Of a DNA stretch of 64,000 nucleotides, positions 18,455 through 27,496 are shown one piece after another. Below the pieces are notes generated by a model. That model saw nothing but the letters and a program-made list of their open reading frames with translations. It was not told where the DNA came from and searched no databases. The stretch comes from Amycolatopsis roodepoortensis (GTDB lineage: Bacteria; Actinomycetota; Actinomycetes; Mycobacteriales; Pseudonocardiaceae): NCBI RefSeq assembly GCF_014873915.1, contig NZ_JADBEJ010000004.1:434001-498000 (forward strand), written 5' to 3'. Each line of letters starts with the position of its first letter. The first letter of the stretch is position 1. A program made the translations under genes and the position numbers.

Positions 18455-19708
18455 ATGCGCGTGCTGATGTTGTCGTGGGAGTACCCACCCGTGGTCGTCG
18501 GCGGACTCGCACGGCACGTCCACGCCCTGGCCAGGCATCTCGCCCGGCAGGGGCACGACGTGGTCGTCCTGTGCCGTCACACGGCGGGCACCGACGCCGA
18601 GACCCATCCGAGGACCGATCGCGTGGTCGAGGGCGTCCGGATCATCCGGGTCGCCGAGGATCCGATGCACGTGACCTTCGAACGGGACCTCGTCGCGTGG
18701 ACACTGGCCATGGGGCACGCGATGGTCCGCGCCGCCACCGACCTGCTGCGCACCTGGCAGCCGGACGTGGTCCACGCGCACGACTGGCTGGTCACCCATC
18801 CCGCGATCGCGATCGCGGAGGCCGCGCGGGTGCCGCTGGTCGGCACGATCCACGCCACCGAGGCCGGGCGGCACTCCGGCTGGCTCTCGCATCCGCTGAA
18901 CCAGCAGGTGCACTCCGTCGAGTGGTGGCTCGCGAACCGTTCGGACGCGCTGATCACCTGTTCGCAGGCCATGCGCCGCGAGGTCGCGCATCTCTTCGAG
19001 GTCGACGCCGACGCGGTCACCGTGATCCACAACGGCATCGAGGAACGCACCTGGCAGGTGCCCGCGGAGGAGGTCGCGCACGCGCGCGAGGTCTACAGCC
19101 CCTCCGGCGCGCCGCTGCTGCTGTACTTCGGACGGCTGGAATGGGAGAAGGGCGTGCAGGACCTGCTCGCCGCGCTCCCCCGGATCCGCCGCGCCAAACC
19201 GGGGACGCGGCTGGTCGTCGCCGGAAAGGGACGGCATCTGGAGGAACTGGTCGACCAGGCCCGCAAGCTGCGCGTACGCCGCGCGGTGGACTTCGTCGGG
19301 CACCTGTCCGACCGCGAACTGCGCGCCGTGCTGGCCGCGGCCGACGCCGTCGTGCTGCCCAGCCGGTACGAGCCGTTCGGCATCGTCGCGCTGGAGGCGG
19401 CCGCCGCTAAGGCGCCGCTGGTCGCTTCGACCGCGGGCGGGCTCGGCGAGGTCGTCGTCGACGGCGAGACCGGCCTGGCGTTCAGCCCCGGCGACGTCGA
19501 GGCGCTCGGGGACGCCGTCGAGGCGGTGCTGGACGACGAGGTCGCCGCCGCCCGCCGGGCGCTGACCGCGCAGTCGCGGCTGGCCGCGGACTTCGACTGG
19601 GGGCGGATCGCCGAGGCGACCGTCGCCGTTTACCGGCGGGCCCGCGTCGGGGAGCCGGTGGAACTGGGGCGGCCGAAGATCGCGACCGGGAACGCCTTCG
19701 AGCCCTGA
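18455..19708 (+). CDS. GT4 glycosyltransferase, glycogen-synthase-like (Rv3032-like alpha-1,4-glucosyltransferase)
   Basis: 417 residues of GT-B fold: MLSWEYPPVVVGGLARHV (glycogen-synthase-type glycine-rich opening), DVVHAHDWLVTHPA, a donor-binding YFGRLEWEKGVQDLL, and the EX7E element in SRYEPFGIVALEAAA. It should extend an alpha-1,4-glucan from ADP- or UDP-glucose. The homologue Rv3032 elongates the MGLP/glycogen chain in mycobacteria. Here it is separated from its GH57 partner by 4 kb of inserted genes and has its own upstream region. Confidence 0.92.
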   Translation: MRVLMLSWEYPPVVVGGLARHVHALARHLARQGHDVVVLCRHTAGTDAETHPRTDRVVEGVRIIRVAEDPMHVTFERDLVAWTLAMGHAMVRAATDLLRTWQPDVVHAHDWLVTHPAIAIAEAARVPLVGTIHATEAGRHSGWLSHPLNQQVHSVEWWLANRSDALITCSQAMRREVAHLFEVDADAVTVIHNGIEERTWQVPAEEVAHAREVYSPSGAPLLLYFGRLEWEKGVQDLLAALPRIRRAKPGTRLVVAGKGRHLEELVDQARKLRVRRAVDFVGHLSDRELRAVLAAADAVVLPSRYEPFGIVALEAAAAKAPLVASTAGGLGEVVVDGETGLAFSPGDVEALGDAVEAVLDDEVAAARRALTAQSRLAADFDWGRIAEATVAVYRRARVGEPVELGRPKIATGNAFEP

Positions 19709-19761
19709 TCACCTGCCGCATTCAGAGGACTAAACGCGGTGAGTTCGGCGCTGGTGCGCGT

Positions 19762-19896
19762 GTTGCGAAAGCCACTTTCGCAACGTTGAAGGTTGCGAAA
19801 GTGGCTTTCGCAACGTCGGCGGGTGAGCAGCCGGCTGAGGCATGTCGCGAAAGCCACTTTCGCGACGTCTGATGTCCCGAAAGTGGCTTTCGCGAC
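19762..19896. repeat. Four 23-bp palindromes arranged as two inverted pairs
   Basis: Copies lie at 19762-19784, 19792-19814, 19844-19866 and 19874-19896. Each has the form GTYGCGAAAG-NNN-CTTTCGCRAC (the last copy has one mismatch, GTCCCG). The central triplet is CCA in the first and third and TGG in the second and fourth, so copies one and two, and three and four, also pair with each other as long hairpins about 53 bp wide. This is a REP-like layout downstream of the glucosyltransferase gene. The rest of 19709-20018 shows no gene. Confidence 0.85.
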
Positions 19897-20018
19897 ATGC
19901 GCGCCGCGGGAAGACGAGGGCGGAGGGGAATCCGGGACGTCGGGGGACCCGGATCCCCCTCCACGAGAGTCGCGGGTCGCGAGGGGCGCGACCCCCGGGC
20001 TGCTCTAGGTGGCGAAGA

Positions 20019-20150
20019 TCAGAAGTGGCACGGCCGGACACAGTCCGGCTGCGCCGAGACCCCGGCCGAAGCGGACACCGCCGGGGCGGCGAGGGCGACG
20101 GCGAGGACGGCGAAGGTCGCGGCCAAGAGCGTTCTCAACTGCTTCTTCAT
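20019..20150 (-). CDS. Small secreted peptide precursor with a CxxxC ending
   Basis: A 43-codon gene beginning MKKQLRTLLAATFAVLAVAL, a textbook Sec signal peptide (two lysines, hydrophobic core), with AGGAG five bases before its ATG. Possible signal peptidase sites are SASA/GVSA and VSA/QPDC. The mature part would be as short as ten residues, QPDCVRPCHF, with two cysteines able to form a small ring. No known family is recognised. It is monocistronic, between two repeat clusters. The SD-ATG spacing and good signal peptide argue that it is real despite its size. Confidence 0.62.
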   Translation of the reverse strand: MKKQLRTLLAATFAVLAVALAAPAVSASAGVSAQPDCVRPCHF

Positions 20151-20296
20151 GGTGGCTCCTCGGGGAAACGGGCGGAATCCCCACCCGGCGCAGAGCATCC
20201 GCGCGACCCGCCGCCGAAACAACGGGGGTATCACTACGTACCCCTACCTAATCGCGGTCCGTGACCGATTCGTCCGGTCCCGTGAGCGTGATCAGA

Positions 20297-20422
20297 GGCG
20301 TAACTCGCGTGTCTGGAGGCGTAACACGATGATCCGCCTCCAGACACGCGAGTTACGCCTTCAATCACGCGAGTTACGCCTTCAATCACGCGAGTTACGC
20401 CTTTAATCACGCGAGTTGCGGC
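20297..20422. repeat. 25-bp-arm hairpin plus 21-bp direct repeats (TCACGCGAGTTACG family)
   Basis: Arms 20297-20321 and 20335-20359 are perfectly complementary over 25 bases, with a 13-base loop. The right arm is also the first of four units starting CACGCGAGTT at 20345, 20366, 20387 and 20408, a spacing of exactly 21 bp. The unit is CACGCGAGTTACGCCTTCAA with small changes in the last copies. Units abut with no spacer, so this is not a CRISPR array. Confidence 0.85.
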
Positions 20423-20432
20423 ATGAGAAAGC

Positions 20433-20563
20433 CGCGAAGGCCCCGTCCACGGTGGTGTGGTGAGGACGGGGCCTCCGCGACGGGCGCACGCCCGACAGGC
20501 GCTACCGGAGGGGCGCGCGCGTGAAGCGGGTCCGGTGGCGGGGAGCCGCCGCCACCGGACCCG
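20433..20563 (-). terminator. Two stem-loops downstream of aceB
   Basis: A perfect 15-base stem (20527-20541 with 20549-20563, CGGGTCCGGTGGCGG) lies 70 bases past the aceB stop. A second stem follows (20439-20448 with 20464-20473, GGCCCCGTCC), extended by further pairs and followed on the minus strand by GCGGCTTTCTC. The pair probably terminates aceB transcription. Confidence 0.65.
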
Positions 20564-20635
20564 TTGGGCCACACCGTCCCAAACCGGTGTGGAACCCGGC
20601 CGCCCCGCGTCAGGTAGAGGCGGCCGGAGCCTGGA

Positions 20636-22240
20636 TCAGTGAGTGGTCAGGTATCGCGCGTACGCGCCGGTGGTGAGGAAGCTCGGCAGCTTCTCGCCCA
20701 GCGCGGTCTCGGTGAAGATCTCGTAGGCGTCGCCGAGCCGGTTGCCCTCACCCAGTTCGGCCCGCACCGAGGCCAGCTCTTCGTCCAAATAGGACACGGC
20801 CAGCTCGCGGGTGAGCGCGGTGCCGTCTTCGAGCTTCGTGCCGTTGCGGATCCACTGCCACACCTGGCAGCGGGCGATCTCGGCGGTGGCGGCGTCCTCC
20901 ATCAGGTTGTGGATCGCCGCCGCGCCCGTGCCGCGCAGCCACGCGTCGATGTAGCGCAGCGCGACGTTGATGTTGGCGCGGACACCCGCTTCGGTGACCT
21001 CGCCGCCCGCGCTGGCGACGTCGAGCAGGTCCTCGGCGGTGACGACGACGTCCTCACGGAGCTTGCCGAGCTGGTTGGGCCAGCCGCCGAGCACCTCGTC
21101 GAACACCTCGCGGCAGACCGGGACGAGGCCGGGGTGCGCGACCCACGAGCCGTCGAAACCGTCGTTCGCCTCGCGTTCCTTGTCCTGGCGGACCTTCTCC
21201 AGCGCGGTCGCGTTGATCTCCGGGTCCTTGCTCGGGATGAACGCGGCCATCCCGCCGATGGCGTGCGCCCCGCGCTTGTGGCAGGTGCGCACCAGCAGTT
21301 CGGTGTAGGCGCGCATGAACGGGACGGTCATCGTCACCTGCGCGCGGTCCGGGAGCACGAAGTCCGCGCCGTGCGACGAGAAGTTCTTGATGACGCTGAA
21401 GATGTAGTCCCAGCGGCCGGCGTTCAGCCCGGAGACGTGCTCGCGCAGTTCGTAGAGGATCTCCTCCATCTCGAACGCGGCGGTGATCGTCTCGATCAGC
21501 ACGGTGGCCCGGACGGTACCGCGCGGGATGCCGAGTTCCCGTTGCGCCAGCAGGAAGACGTCGTTCCACAGCCGCGCTTCGAGGTGGTTCTCGAGCTTCG
21601 GCAGGTAGAAGTACGGGCCGCTGCCGCGGGCCAGCAGCTGGCGCGCGTTGTGGAAGATGTAGAGGCCGAAGTCGACCAGGCTCGCCGACACCGGGCGGCC
21701 GTCGATGCGGATGTGCTTCTCCACCAGGTGCCAGCCGCGGGGGCGGGCGACGATCGTCGCGGGCTCGTCGCCGATCGTGTAGCGCTTGCCCGCCTCGGTG
21801 GTGAAGTCGATGTTGCGGCGGATCGCGTCGAACAGGTTGAGCTGGCCGTCGATGACGTTGTGCCAGGTCGGCGAGGTCGCGTCCTCGAAGTCGGCGAGCC
21901 AGACCTTCGCGCCGGAGTTGAGCGCGTTGACCGTCATCTTGCGGTCGGTCGGTCCGGTGATCTCGACGCGGCGGTCTTCGAGACCGGGCGCGGCCGGGGC
22001 GACCGACCAGCTGCTGTCGTCGCGGATGGAGCGCGTTTCGGGCAGGAAGCCCAGCGGCTCCTCACCGGACTGCAGCTTCTCGCGGCGCAGACGGCGCGCG
22101 TCGAGCAGCTCGCGGCGGCGGCCGGCGAACGCGTTGTCCAGTTTGGCCACGAAGTCCAGCGCGGCCGGGGTGAGGATCTCGTCGAACCGGTCACCGGCAG
22201 GTCCGCAGACGTCGATCCGGTAGTTCAGCTTCTCAACCAT
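20636..22240 (-). CDS. aceB: Malate synthase A
   Basis: 534 residues, the size of the A-type enzyme. It condenses glyoxylate with acetyl-CoA to malate in the glyoxylate shunt. Signatures seen: [41 protein letters not shown], the isoform core [23 protein letters not shown] (read in pieces), [18 protein letters not shown], and the C-terminal [16 protein letters not shown]. The ATG at 22240 has GGAGG six bases ahead; the longer in-frame reading is proline-rich intergenic sequence. It lies 99 bases downstream of aceA on the same strand, with a hairpin between. Confidence 0.96.
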   Translation of the reverse strand: MVEKLNYRIDVCGPAGDRFDEILTPAALDFVAKLDNAFAGRRRELLDARRLRREKLQSGEEPLGFLPETRSIRDDSSWSVAPAAPGLEDRRVEITGPTDRKMTVNALNSGAKVWLADFEDATSPTWHNVIDGQLNLFDAIRRNIDFTTEAGKRYTIGDEPATIVARPRGWHLVEKHIRIDGRPVSASLVDFGLYIFHNARQLLARGSGPYFYLPKLENHLEARLWNDVFLLAQRELGIPRGTVRATVLIETITAAFEMEEILYELREHVSGLNAGRWDYIFSVIKNFSSHGADFVLPDRAQVTMTVPFMRAYTELLVRTCHKRGAHAIGGMAAFIPSKDPEINATALEKVRQDKEREANDGFDGSWVAHPGLVPVCREVFDEVLGGWPNQLGKLREDVVVTAEDLLDVASAGGEVTEAGVRANINVALRYIDAWLRGTGAAAIHNLMEDAATAEIARCQVWQWIRNGTKLEDGTALTRELAVSYLDEELASVRAELGEGNRLGDAYEIFTETALGEKLPSFLTTGAYARYLTTH

Positions 22241-22282
22241 GGTGTGCCTCCGCTGGGCTTCGCGAGAGATAGAAGGGAAGGG

Positions 22283-22319
22283 AGGTGGCGGTCTCCCGGG
22301 GGTCGAAAGACCGCCACCT
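22283..22319 (-). terminator. Stem-loop between aceA and aceB
   Basis: Perfect 12-base arms AGGTGGCGGTCT/AGACCGCCACCT with a 13-base loop, 20 bases after the aceA stop. It has no clear T-run; it may be a partial terminator or an mRNA-stabilising element that lets aceA exceed aceB. Confidence 0.6.
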
Positions 22320-22338
22320 GTCACCTAATTGCGAGGGA

Positions 22339-23625
22339 TCAGAACTGCTCGGCCTCGGTGGAACCGGCGAGCGCGGTGGTCGAGCTCTCCGGGTTCAGCG
22401 CGGTCGCGACGTTGTCGAACCAGCCGGTGCCGACCTCGCGCTGGTGCTTCGTGGCGGTGTAACCGCGGTCCTCCGAAGCGAACTCGCGCTCCTGCAGGTC
22501 GACGTAGGCGGTCATGCCCTCGCGGGCGTAACCGTGCGCCAGGTCGAACATCGAGTAGTTCAGGGCGTGGAAGCCGGCCAGGGTGATGAACTGGAACTTG
22601 TAGCCCATGTGGCCGAGCTCGCGCTGGAACTTCGCGATCGTCGCGTCGTCCAGGTGCTTCTTCCAGTTGAACGACGGCGAGCAGTTGTAGGCCAGCATCT
22701 GGTCCGGGTACTTGGCCTTGATCGCCTCGGCGAACTGGCGGGCGACCTCGAGGTCCGGCTTGGAGGTCTCCATCCACAGCAGGTCGGCGTACTCGGCGTA
22801 GGCCAGACCGCGGTCGATGCAGGGGTCGATGCCGTTGGTGACGTTGTAGAAGCCCTCGGCGGTGCGCTCGCCGGTGACGTACTTGCGGTCACGCTCGTCG
22901 ACGTCGCTGGTGATCAGCGTGGCGGCCTGCGCGTCGGTGCGGGCGACGATCAGCGACGGCACGTTCAGCACGTCCGCGGCGAGGCGCGCGGCGTTCAGCG
23001 TGCGCTCGTGCTGCTTGGTCGGGATCAGCACCTTGCCGCCGAGGTGACCACACTTCTTCTCGGACGCGAGCTGGTCCTCCCAGTGCACACCTGCGGCACC
23101 GGCGGCGATCATGCCCTTCATCAGCTCGAAAGCGTTGAGCGGGCCACCGAAACCGGCCTCCGCGTCGGCGACGATCGGGGCGTACCAGTCGATGTCGGTG
23201 TTGCCCTCGGCCCAGTTGATCTGGTCGGCGCGGCCCAGCGCGTTGTTGATGCGGCGGACGACGGCCGGCACCGAGTTGGCCGGGTAGAGGCTCTGGTCCG
23301 GGTAGGTCTGGCCGGAGAGGTTGGCGTCGGCGGCGACCTGCCAGCCCGACAGGTAGATGGCCTTGAGGCCGGCGCGCACCTGCTGCACGGCCTGGTTACC
23401 GGTCAGGGCGCCCAGCGAGTGGACGTAGTCCTCGGTGTGCAGGAGGTCCCACAGCTTCTCGGCGCCGCGGCGAGCGAGCGTGTGCTCCTCGACCACGCTG
23501 CCGCGCAGCTTGACCACGTCAGCCGCGGAGTACGAACGCTTCACGCCCGCCCAGCGGGGGTCGGTCTCCCACTGCTTGGCCAGTTCGGCGGCCGCCTGCT
23601 CCAGCTGCTGCGCGTGCTGAGTCAT
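22339..23625 (-). CDS. aceA: Isocitrate lyase
   Basis: 428 residues. It cleaves isocitrate to glyoxylate and succinate, allowing growth on acetate and fatty acids. The catalytic loop [12 protein letters not shown] with the essential cysteine is present, as are [14 protein letters not shown] metal-binding residues (here [14 protein letters not shown]), YNCSPSFNW and the C-terminal FVDLQ-like region ([12 protein letters not shown]). Length fits the short actinobacterial/enterobacterial ICL1. The ATG at 23625 follows GGGAG. It is divergent from the RamB-like regulator, and the shared spacer carries RamB-like boxes. Confidence 0.97.
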   Translation of the reverse strand: MTQHAQQLEQAAAELAKQWETDPRWAGVKRSYSAADVVKLRGSVVEEHTLARRGAEKLWDLLHTEDYVHSLGALTGNQAVQQVRAGLKAIYLSGWQVAADANLSGQTYPDQSLYPANSVPAVVRRINNALGRADQINWAEGNTDIDWYAPIVADAEAGFGGPLNAFELMKGMIAAGAAGVHWEDQLASEKKCGHLGGKVLIPTKQHERTLNAARLAADVLNVPSLIVARTDAQAATLITSDVDERDRKYVTGERTAEGFYNVTNGIDPCIDRGLAYAEYADLLWMETSKPDLEVARQFAEAIKAKYPDQMLAYNCSPSFNWKKHLDDATIAKFQRELGHMGYKFQFITLAGFHALNYSMFDLAHGYAREGMTAYVDLQEREFASEDRGYTATKHQREVGTGWFDNVATALNPESSTTALAGSTEAEQF

Positions 23626-23640
23626 CGGATTCTCCCGGTG

Positions 23641-23778
23641 TTGCGAAGTTTGCGAGTGATCGCCTTTCCTGATCCGACCCTGACATGACAGGGGAAATCC
23701 GATCCAGGCCTCCAATTTGCCAATTTCTGCGAAGCTTCCGTAGCATCTTGCAAAGGTTGCGAATCGCAGGTTCGCAAG
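23641..23778. promoter_or_regulatory. Cluster of RamB-like boxes between aceA and its regulator
   Basis: The known Corynebacterium RamB site is (A/G)AACTTTGCAAA. Minus-strand copies are CAAACTTCGCAA (23641-23652) and AACCTTTGCAAG (23747-23758); TTGCGAA at 23757-23763 and GGTTCGCAAG at 23769-23778 continue the second cluster. Their positions between the divergent starts would allow control of aceA and autoregulation. Confidence 0.65.
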
Positions 23779-23853
23779 CCGGGGCAAAATCCACGGGCTT
23801 GACCGTTCACTGAATCGTTCAGGCCCGGAAACCTTGCGGACAGAGAGGCCTCA

Positions 23854-25281
23854 GTGGACAAAACCTTCGCCGGAGCGAAGCTGCGGCATCTGCGCGAAAG
23901 CCGGTCGATGAGCCAGGCGGATCTCGCTCGTGTGCTGGAGATCTCACCCAGTTACCTCAATCAGATCGAGCACAACTCGCGTCCGCTGACCGTCCCGGTG
24001 CTCCTTCGCATCACGCAGGCGTTCGGAGTGGACACCGAGTTCTTCGCGAACAACGACACCGCGCGGCTGGTCGCGGATGTGAAGGAAGCGCTGCTCGACG
24101 AGATCCTCGGCGTCGACGTCACGAACAGCGAGCTCAACGACCTCGCCACGAACCTGCCGACGATCGCCCAGGCCCTGGTCAAACTGCATCGCAGCTACCG
24201 CAACGCCGTCGAGAACACCGCTGCGCTGACCACGGAGAACGGCCTCGGCCTGCACGGCAGCGCCGCGACCGCCCTGCCGCACGAAGAGGTCCGCGACTTC
24301 TTCTACGAACGGGAGAACTACGTCGCCGAGCTGGACGAACGCGCCGAACGGATGGCGCACGACATCCCGCTGCAACGCGGTCAGGTGCTCGCGGCGCTGA
24401 AGGAGACGCTGATCCAGCGCTACGGCGTCGACGTCACGAGTGAGGGCATCGACGAGACCAACGGCGAACAGCACCGCTACGAACCGGGGCCGCGAGTGCT
24501 GCGGCTGGCGCCGAGCCTGCGCGTCGGGCAGCAGGCGTTCCGGATGGCTTCGCAGATCGCGCTGCTGGAATACGACGACCTGATCACCGAACTCGCCGAC
24601 TCGTGGGCGTTCTCCGGGCCCGCCGCGCGTTCGCTGGCCCGCGTCGGGCTCGCGAACTACTTCGCGGGCGCGCTGATCCTTCCCTATGGACCGTTCCTGG
24701 CGAGCGCCGAACGCTTCCGCTACGACATCGAGCGGCTGTGCGACCACTTCGGCGTCGGTTTCGAGACGGTCTGCCACCGGCTCTCGACCTTGCAGCGCCC
24801 CAAGAACCGCGGCGTGCCGTTCTCGTTCGTGCGGGTCGACCGGGCGGGGAACATGTCGAAACGCCAGTCCGCGGCCGGTTTCCACTTCTCCCGCGTCGGC
24901 GGCGCGTGTCCTCTGTGGAACATCTACGAGGCGTTCGCCCAGCCCGGCAAGATCCTCACCCAGATCGCGACCCTGCCCGACGGCAAGAGCTACTTCTGGG
25001 TCGCGCGGACGGTGTCCCGCAACATCGGCGGCTACGGCAGCCCAGGGAAGACGTTCACCGTCGGCCTCGGCTGCGAACTGCGGCACGCGAAACGGCTCAT
25101 CTACTCGACCGGGCTCGATCTCGACGACCGCGCCGCGGCCACCCCGATCGGCATGGGTTGCAAAGTCTGCGAACGACCGGCCTGTTCGCAGCGCGCGTTC
25201 CCGACGATCGGCAAGCAGCTGACCGTCGATGAGAACACCAGCACCTTCGTCCCGTACCCGGCGGTGCCCAAGTCGCCTTGA
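23854..25281 (+). CDS. ramB: RamB-type short-chain acyl-responsive regulator (XRE HTH + ImmA/IrrE-like domain)
   Basis: 475 residues. Residues 5-62 are an XRE helix-turn-helix (LRHLRESRSMSQADLARVLE). The middle (260-330) resembles the IrrE/ImmA metallopeptidase-like fold, and the end carries a cysteine cluster GMGCKVCERPACSQRAFP. This is the ScfR/RamB architecture that represses aceA and aceB in Corynebacterium and controls propionate genes in relatives. GTG start with GAGAGG five bases ahead. Orientation opposite to aceA and the RamB-like boxes support the assignment; an effector such as a short-chain acyl-CoA is inferred from the family. Confidence 0.9.
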   Translation: MDKTFAGAKLRHLRESRSMSQADLARVLEISPSYLNQIEHNSRPLTVPVLLRITQAFGVDTEFFANNDTARLVADVKEALLDEILGVDVTNSELNDLATNLPTIAQALVKLHRSYRNAVENTAALTTENGLGLHGSAATALPHEEVRDFFYERENYVAELDERAERMAHDIPLQRGQVLAALKETLIQRYGVDVTSEGIDETNGEQHRYEPGPRVLRLAPSLRVGQQAFRMASQIALLEYDDLITELADSWAFSGPAARSLARVGLANYFAGALILPYGPFLASAERFRYDIERLCDHFGVGFETVCHRLSTLQRPKNRGVPFSFVRVDRAGNMSKRQSAAGFHFSRVGGACPLWNIYEAFAQPGKILTQIATLPDGKSYFWVARTVSRNIGGYGSPGKTFTVGLGCELRHAKRLIYSTGLDLDDRAAATPIGMGCKVCERPACSQRAFPTIGKQLTVDENTSTFVPYPAVPKSP

Positions 25282-25359
25282 GCCGCCCTGATCTCCCTGG
25301 CAGGGTGACCGGCGACGGCCGCGGCCTGTGACGGCGGCCACCGCACTGGGGAGAAACGC

Positions 25360-26184
25360 ATGATCTTGGTGACCGGGGCAGGCGGCAACGTCGGCTCGGA
25401 ACTGACCGGAATCCTGGCGCGCGGCGGGCATCCCGTCCGCGCGCTGGTCCGCACGCCGCGGCCGTTGCCGGACGGCGTCGAAGGAGTGACAGGAGATCTG
25501 AACGAGCCGACGAGCCTGAAGCCCGCGCTGGAGGGTGTCCGGGCGGTCTTCCTGCTCGGCGGGTACGACGACATGCCGGGCGCGCTGGCGGTGATGCGGG
25601 ACGCGGGCGTCGAGCAGGTCACGCTGCTGTCGTCCCGTTCGGTCGTCGGCGGGCACGCGGACAACGCCGTCGCGGGGATGCACATGGCGGCCGAGGCGGC
25701 GGTGCGCGCTTCGAAGCTCGCGTGGACCTTCCTGCGGCCGAGCGGGTTCATGTCGAATTCGCTGCAGTGGATCCCGCAGCTTCGCGCCGGGGACGTCGTC
25801 CGCGAGCCGTTCGCGAACGTCCCGGTGGCGACGATCGACCCGTACGACATCGCCGCCGTCGCCGCGGAGTCGCTGACCACGCCGGGACACGAAGGGCTCG
25901 CGTACGCCATCACCGGGCCGGGTTCGCTCCGGCCCGCCGACCGGCTCCGTGTCCTGAGTGAACTGCTCGGGCGAGAGCTACGGCTGGAGCCGCTTTCGGA
26001 CGCCGAGGCCCGCGTGACGATGAGCGCGGAGATGCCGGAGAAGTACGTCGACGCCTTCTTCCGGTTCTTCGCCGAGGGCGAGTTCGACGACTCGGCGGTC
26101 ACGGGTGCCGTCCAGGACCTCACCGGACGGGCGCCGCGGCCGTTCGCGACCTGGGCGCGGACGCATCTGGCCGCCTTCCGCTAG
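25360..26184 (+). CDS. NmrA-like NAD(P)-binding oxidoreductase
   Basis: 274 residues of atypical SDR: MILVTGAGGNVGSELTGIL (GXXGXXG loop), RALVRTPRPLP, VTGDLNEP, AVFLLGGYDDM, and RPSGFMSNSL replacing the catalytic YxxxK. It has the appearance of QOR2/NmrA-type NADPH-quinone reductases or redox sensors. GGGGAG six bases before the ATG supports the start. Its stop is shared with the convergent serpin gene as CTAG. Confidence 0.88.
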   Translation: MILVTGAGGNVGSELTGILARGGHPVRALVRTPRPLPDGVEGVTGDLNEPTSLKPALEGVRAVFLLGGYDDMPGALAVMRDAGVEQVTLLSSRSVVGGHADNAVAGMHMAAEAAVRASKLAWTFLRPSGFMSNSLQWIPQLRAGDVVREPFANVPVATIDPYDIAAVAAESLTTPGHEGLAYAITGPGSLRPADRLRVLSELLGRELRLEPLSDAEARVTMSAEMPEKYVDAFFRFFAEGEFDDSAVTGAVQDLTGRAPRPFATWARTHLAAFR

Positions 26185-27377
26185 CCGGCCGCCGGGTCGC
26201 CGATCCGCCCGAGGAACAGCGGCGACCCGGTGGCCGTGTCGGTGATGACGAAGAAGAACGGGCGGTCGGCGGTCACGGTGCGCGGCAGCTCGGCGGACAC
26301 GGAGCGGGCGTCGACCCCCGTGGCCGCCGCGGCCTCGGTGCCCTCCTCGTCGACCTGGACGAAGGTCTTGTGCTGCACCGAAGCGATCTCTAGCCGGGCT
26401 TCGTCGGTGATGCCGCTGAAGTCGGCGGCGGGACCGAACGCCGCCGGCATGCCCGCTTCCTTGAGCGGCCCCGTCAGGTCCAGCGCGGACCTGACGGTGA
26501 ACCTGGGCATGGCCAGTTCCACGGTGGCAGGCCGGATCTCGCCGAGCAGCGCGGCGATCCCCTTGCCGCGCAAAGCGTCGATCGCGGCCGGGACGATCAC
26601 GGTGAAGGCCAGCCGCCCGCCTCGATAGGGCAGCGTGACCGCCTGATACCCCGGTCCTTCGGCGTAACCCAGCTGGATCTCCGGGGCCGTGCGCATCATC
26701 GGGACGGTCACCGCCGACCCGTCGGACCGGGTGAACGGCGCGTCCACGGTGAGGTCGCGGGGGAATTCCCGCGCCCACGGCACTTTCAGGTACAGCGCGT
26801 TGGCGAGGACCAGCCGGGTGTCCTCGGTGATCGACTTCTCCGGGAACAGGTCTTCGATCCTCCCCTGGGTCTGGTCCGCCACCGTCCGGTTGATCCGCTC
26901 GCGGGCGCCGCCGGGGTCGGCGACGAAGTCCTCGTCGCTCGTCGCCGCGCCGAACCGATCACGCAACGCGCCCCGGTATCCGGGCTTGATCCCGAGGCCC
27001 CGCTGGATCCAGGCCGTGTTCGACACCTTCAGGTCCTCGTGGCCGGTGACCGGCGGGACGAGCGGCCCGTCTCCGGGAAGACGCAGCACCTTCCGGATCT
27101 GCGCGGCGGTGTCGCCCATCGCGCCCGCGCCGACCATCTGCAGCGCCGTGGAGACACTCGCCGGTGACAGCACCAGGTTCTTTTCGCTCGCCAATGCCGG
27201 CGCGGTGAGCAGGTCGAGCCCGAAGGCGTCGGCAGCGGTGACCGCCGCCGCCGTGCCGGAGTCCACCTGCTGGGTGACGGGCAGCGGCGCTGGTGGTTCT
27301 TCGCGGGCGGGTTCCGCTCCGCAGGCTGTGAGCAGCAAGACCAGGCCGAGCGCGAGGGACCGGGTGAACACCGTCAT
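26181..27377 (-). CDS. Serpin-family protease inhibitor, lipoprotein
   Basis: 398 residues. Signal peptide with lipobox LLLTAC near residue 22, so it should be a lipid-anchored extracellular protein. The serpin core is clear: KNLVLSPASVSTALQMVGAGA, NALYLKVPWAREF, the hinge EEGTEAAAATG, and RPFFFVITDTATGSPLFLGRI. Counting from the hinge (P17 Glu) puts P1 near Val in the segment VDARSVSAEL, suggesting inhibition of elastase- or subtilisin-like proteases. The hinge is all small residues, so loop insertion (true inhibition) is likely. Target unknown. Confidence 0.92.
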   Translation of the reverse strand: MTVFTRSLALGLVLLLTACGAEPAREEPPAPLPVTQQVDSGTAAAVTAADAFGLDLLTAPALASEKNLVLSPASVSTALQMVGAGAMGDTAAQIRKVLRLPGDGPLVPPVTGHEDLKVSNTAWIQRGLGIKPGYRGALRDRFGAATSDEDFVADPGGARERINRTVADQTQGRIEDLFPEKSITEDTRLVLANALYLKVPWAREFPRDLTVDAPFTRSDGSAVTVPMMRTAPEIQLGYAEGPGYQAVTLPYRGGRLAFTVIVPAAIDALRGKGIAALLGEIRPATVELAMPRFTVRSALDLTGPLKEAGMPAAFGPAADFSGITDEARLEIASVQHKTFVQVDEEGTEAAAATGVDARSVSAELPRTVTADRPFFFVITDTATGSPLFLGRIGDPAAG

Positions 27378-27496
27378 GTCCGGGAGACGGTGTCCGTGCC
27401 CGGTTCGGTTGCACCGTGCCCGGCGGAAAGCGGACGTCTCTCCGTCGTGGCCGGGGCCGGTAAGTACATTCAGCATTCGTGCAAGGGATCGAAACG

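Larger units (their letters stand above)
20151..20635. other. Intergenic region: repeats and terminators only
   Basis: 485 bases without a supportable gene. It holds the 21-bp-phased array (20297-20422) and two stem-loops below the aceB stop (20433-20563). About 70 bases just upstream of the small peptide gene would hold its promoter, but no clear -35/-10 pair was found. Confidence 0.7.

Noticed and set aside
20345..20422. Possible CRISPR array
   Set aside because: Units are only 21 bp and abut directly with no variable spacers, and there is no cas gene in the window.
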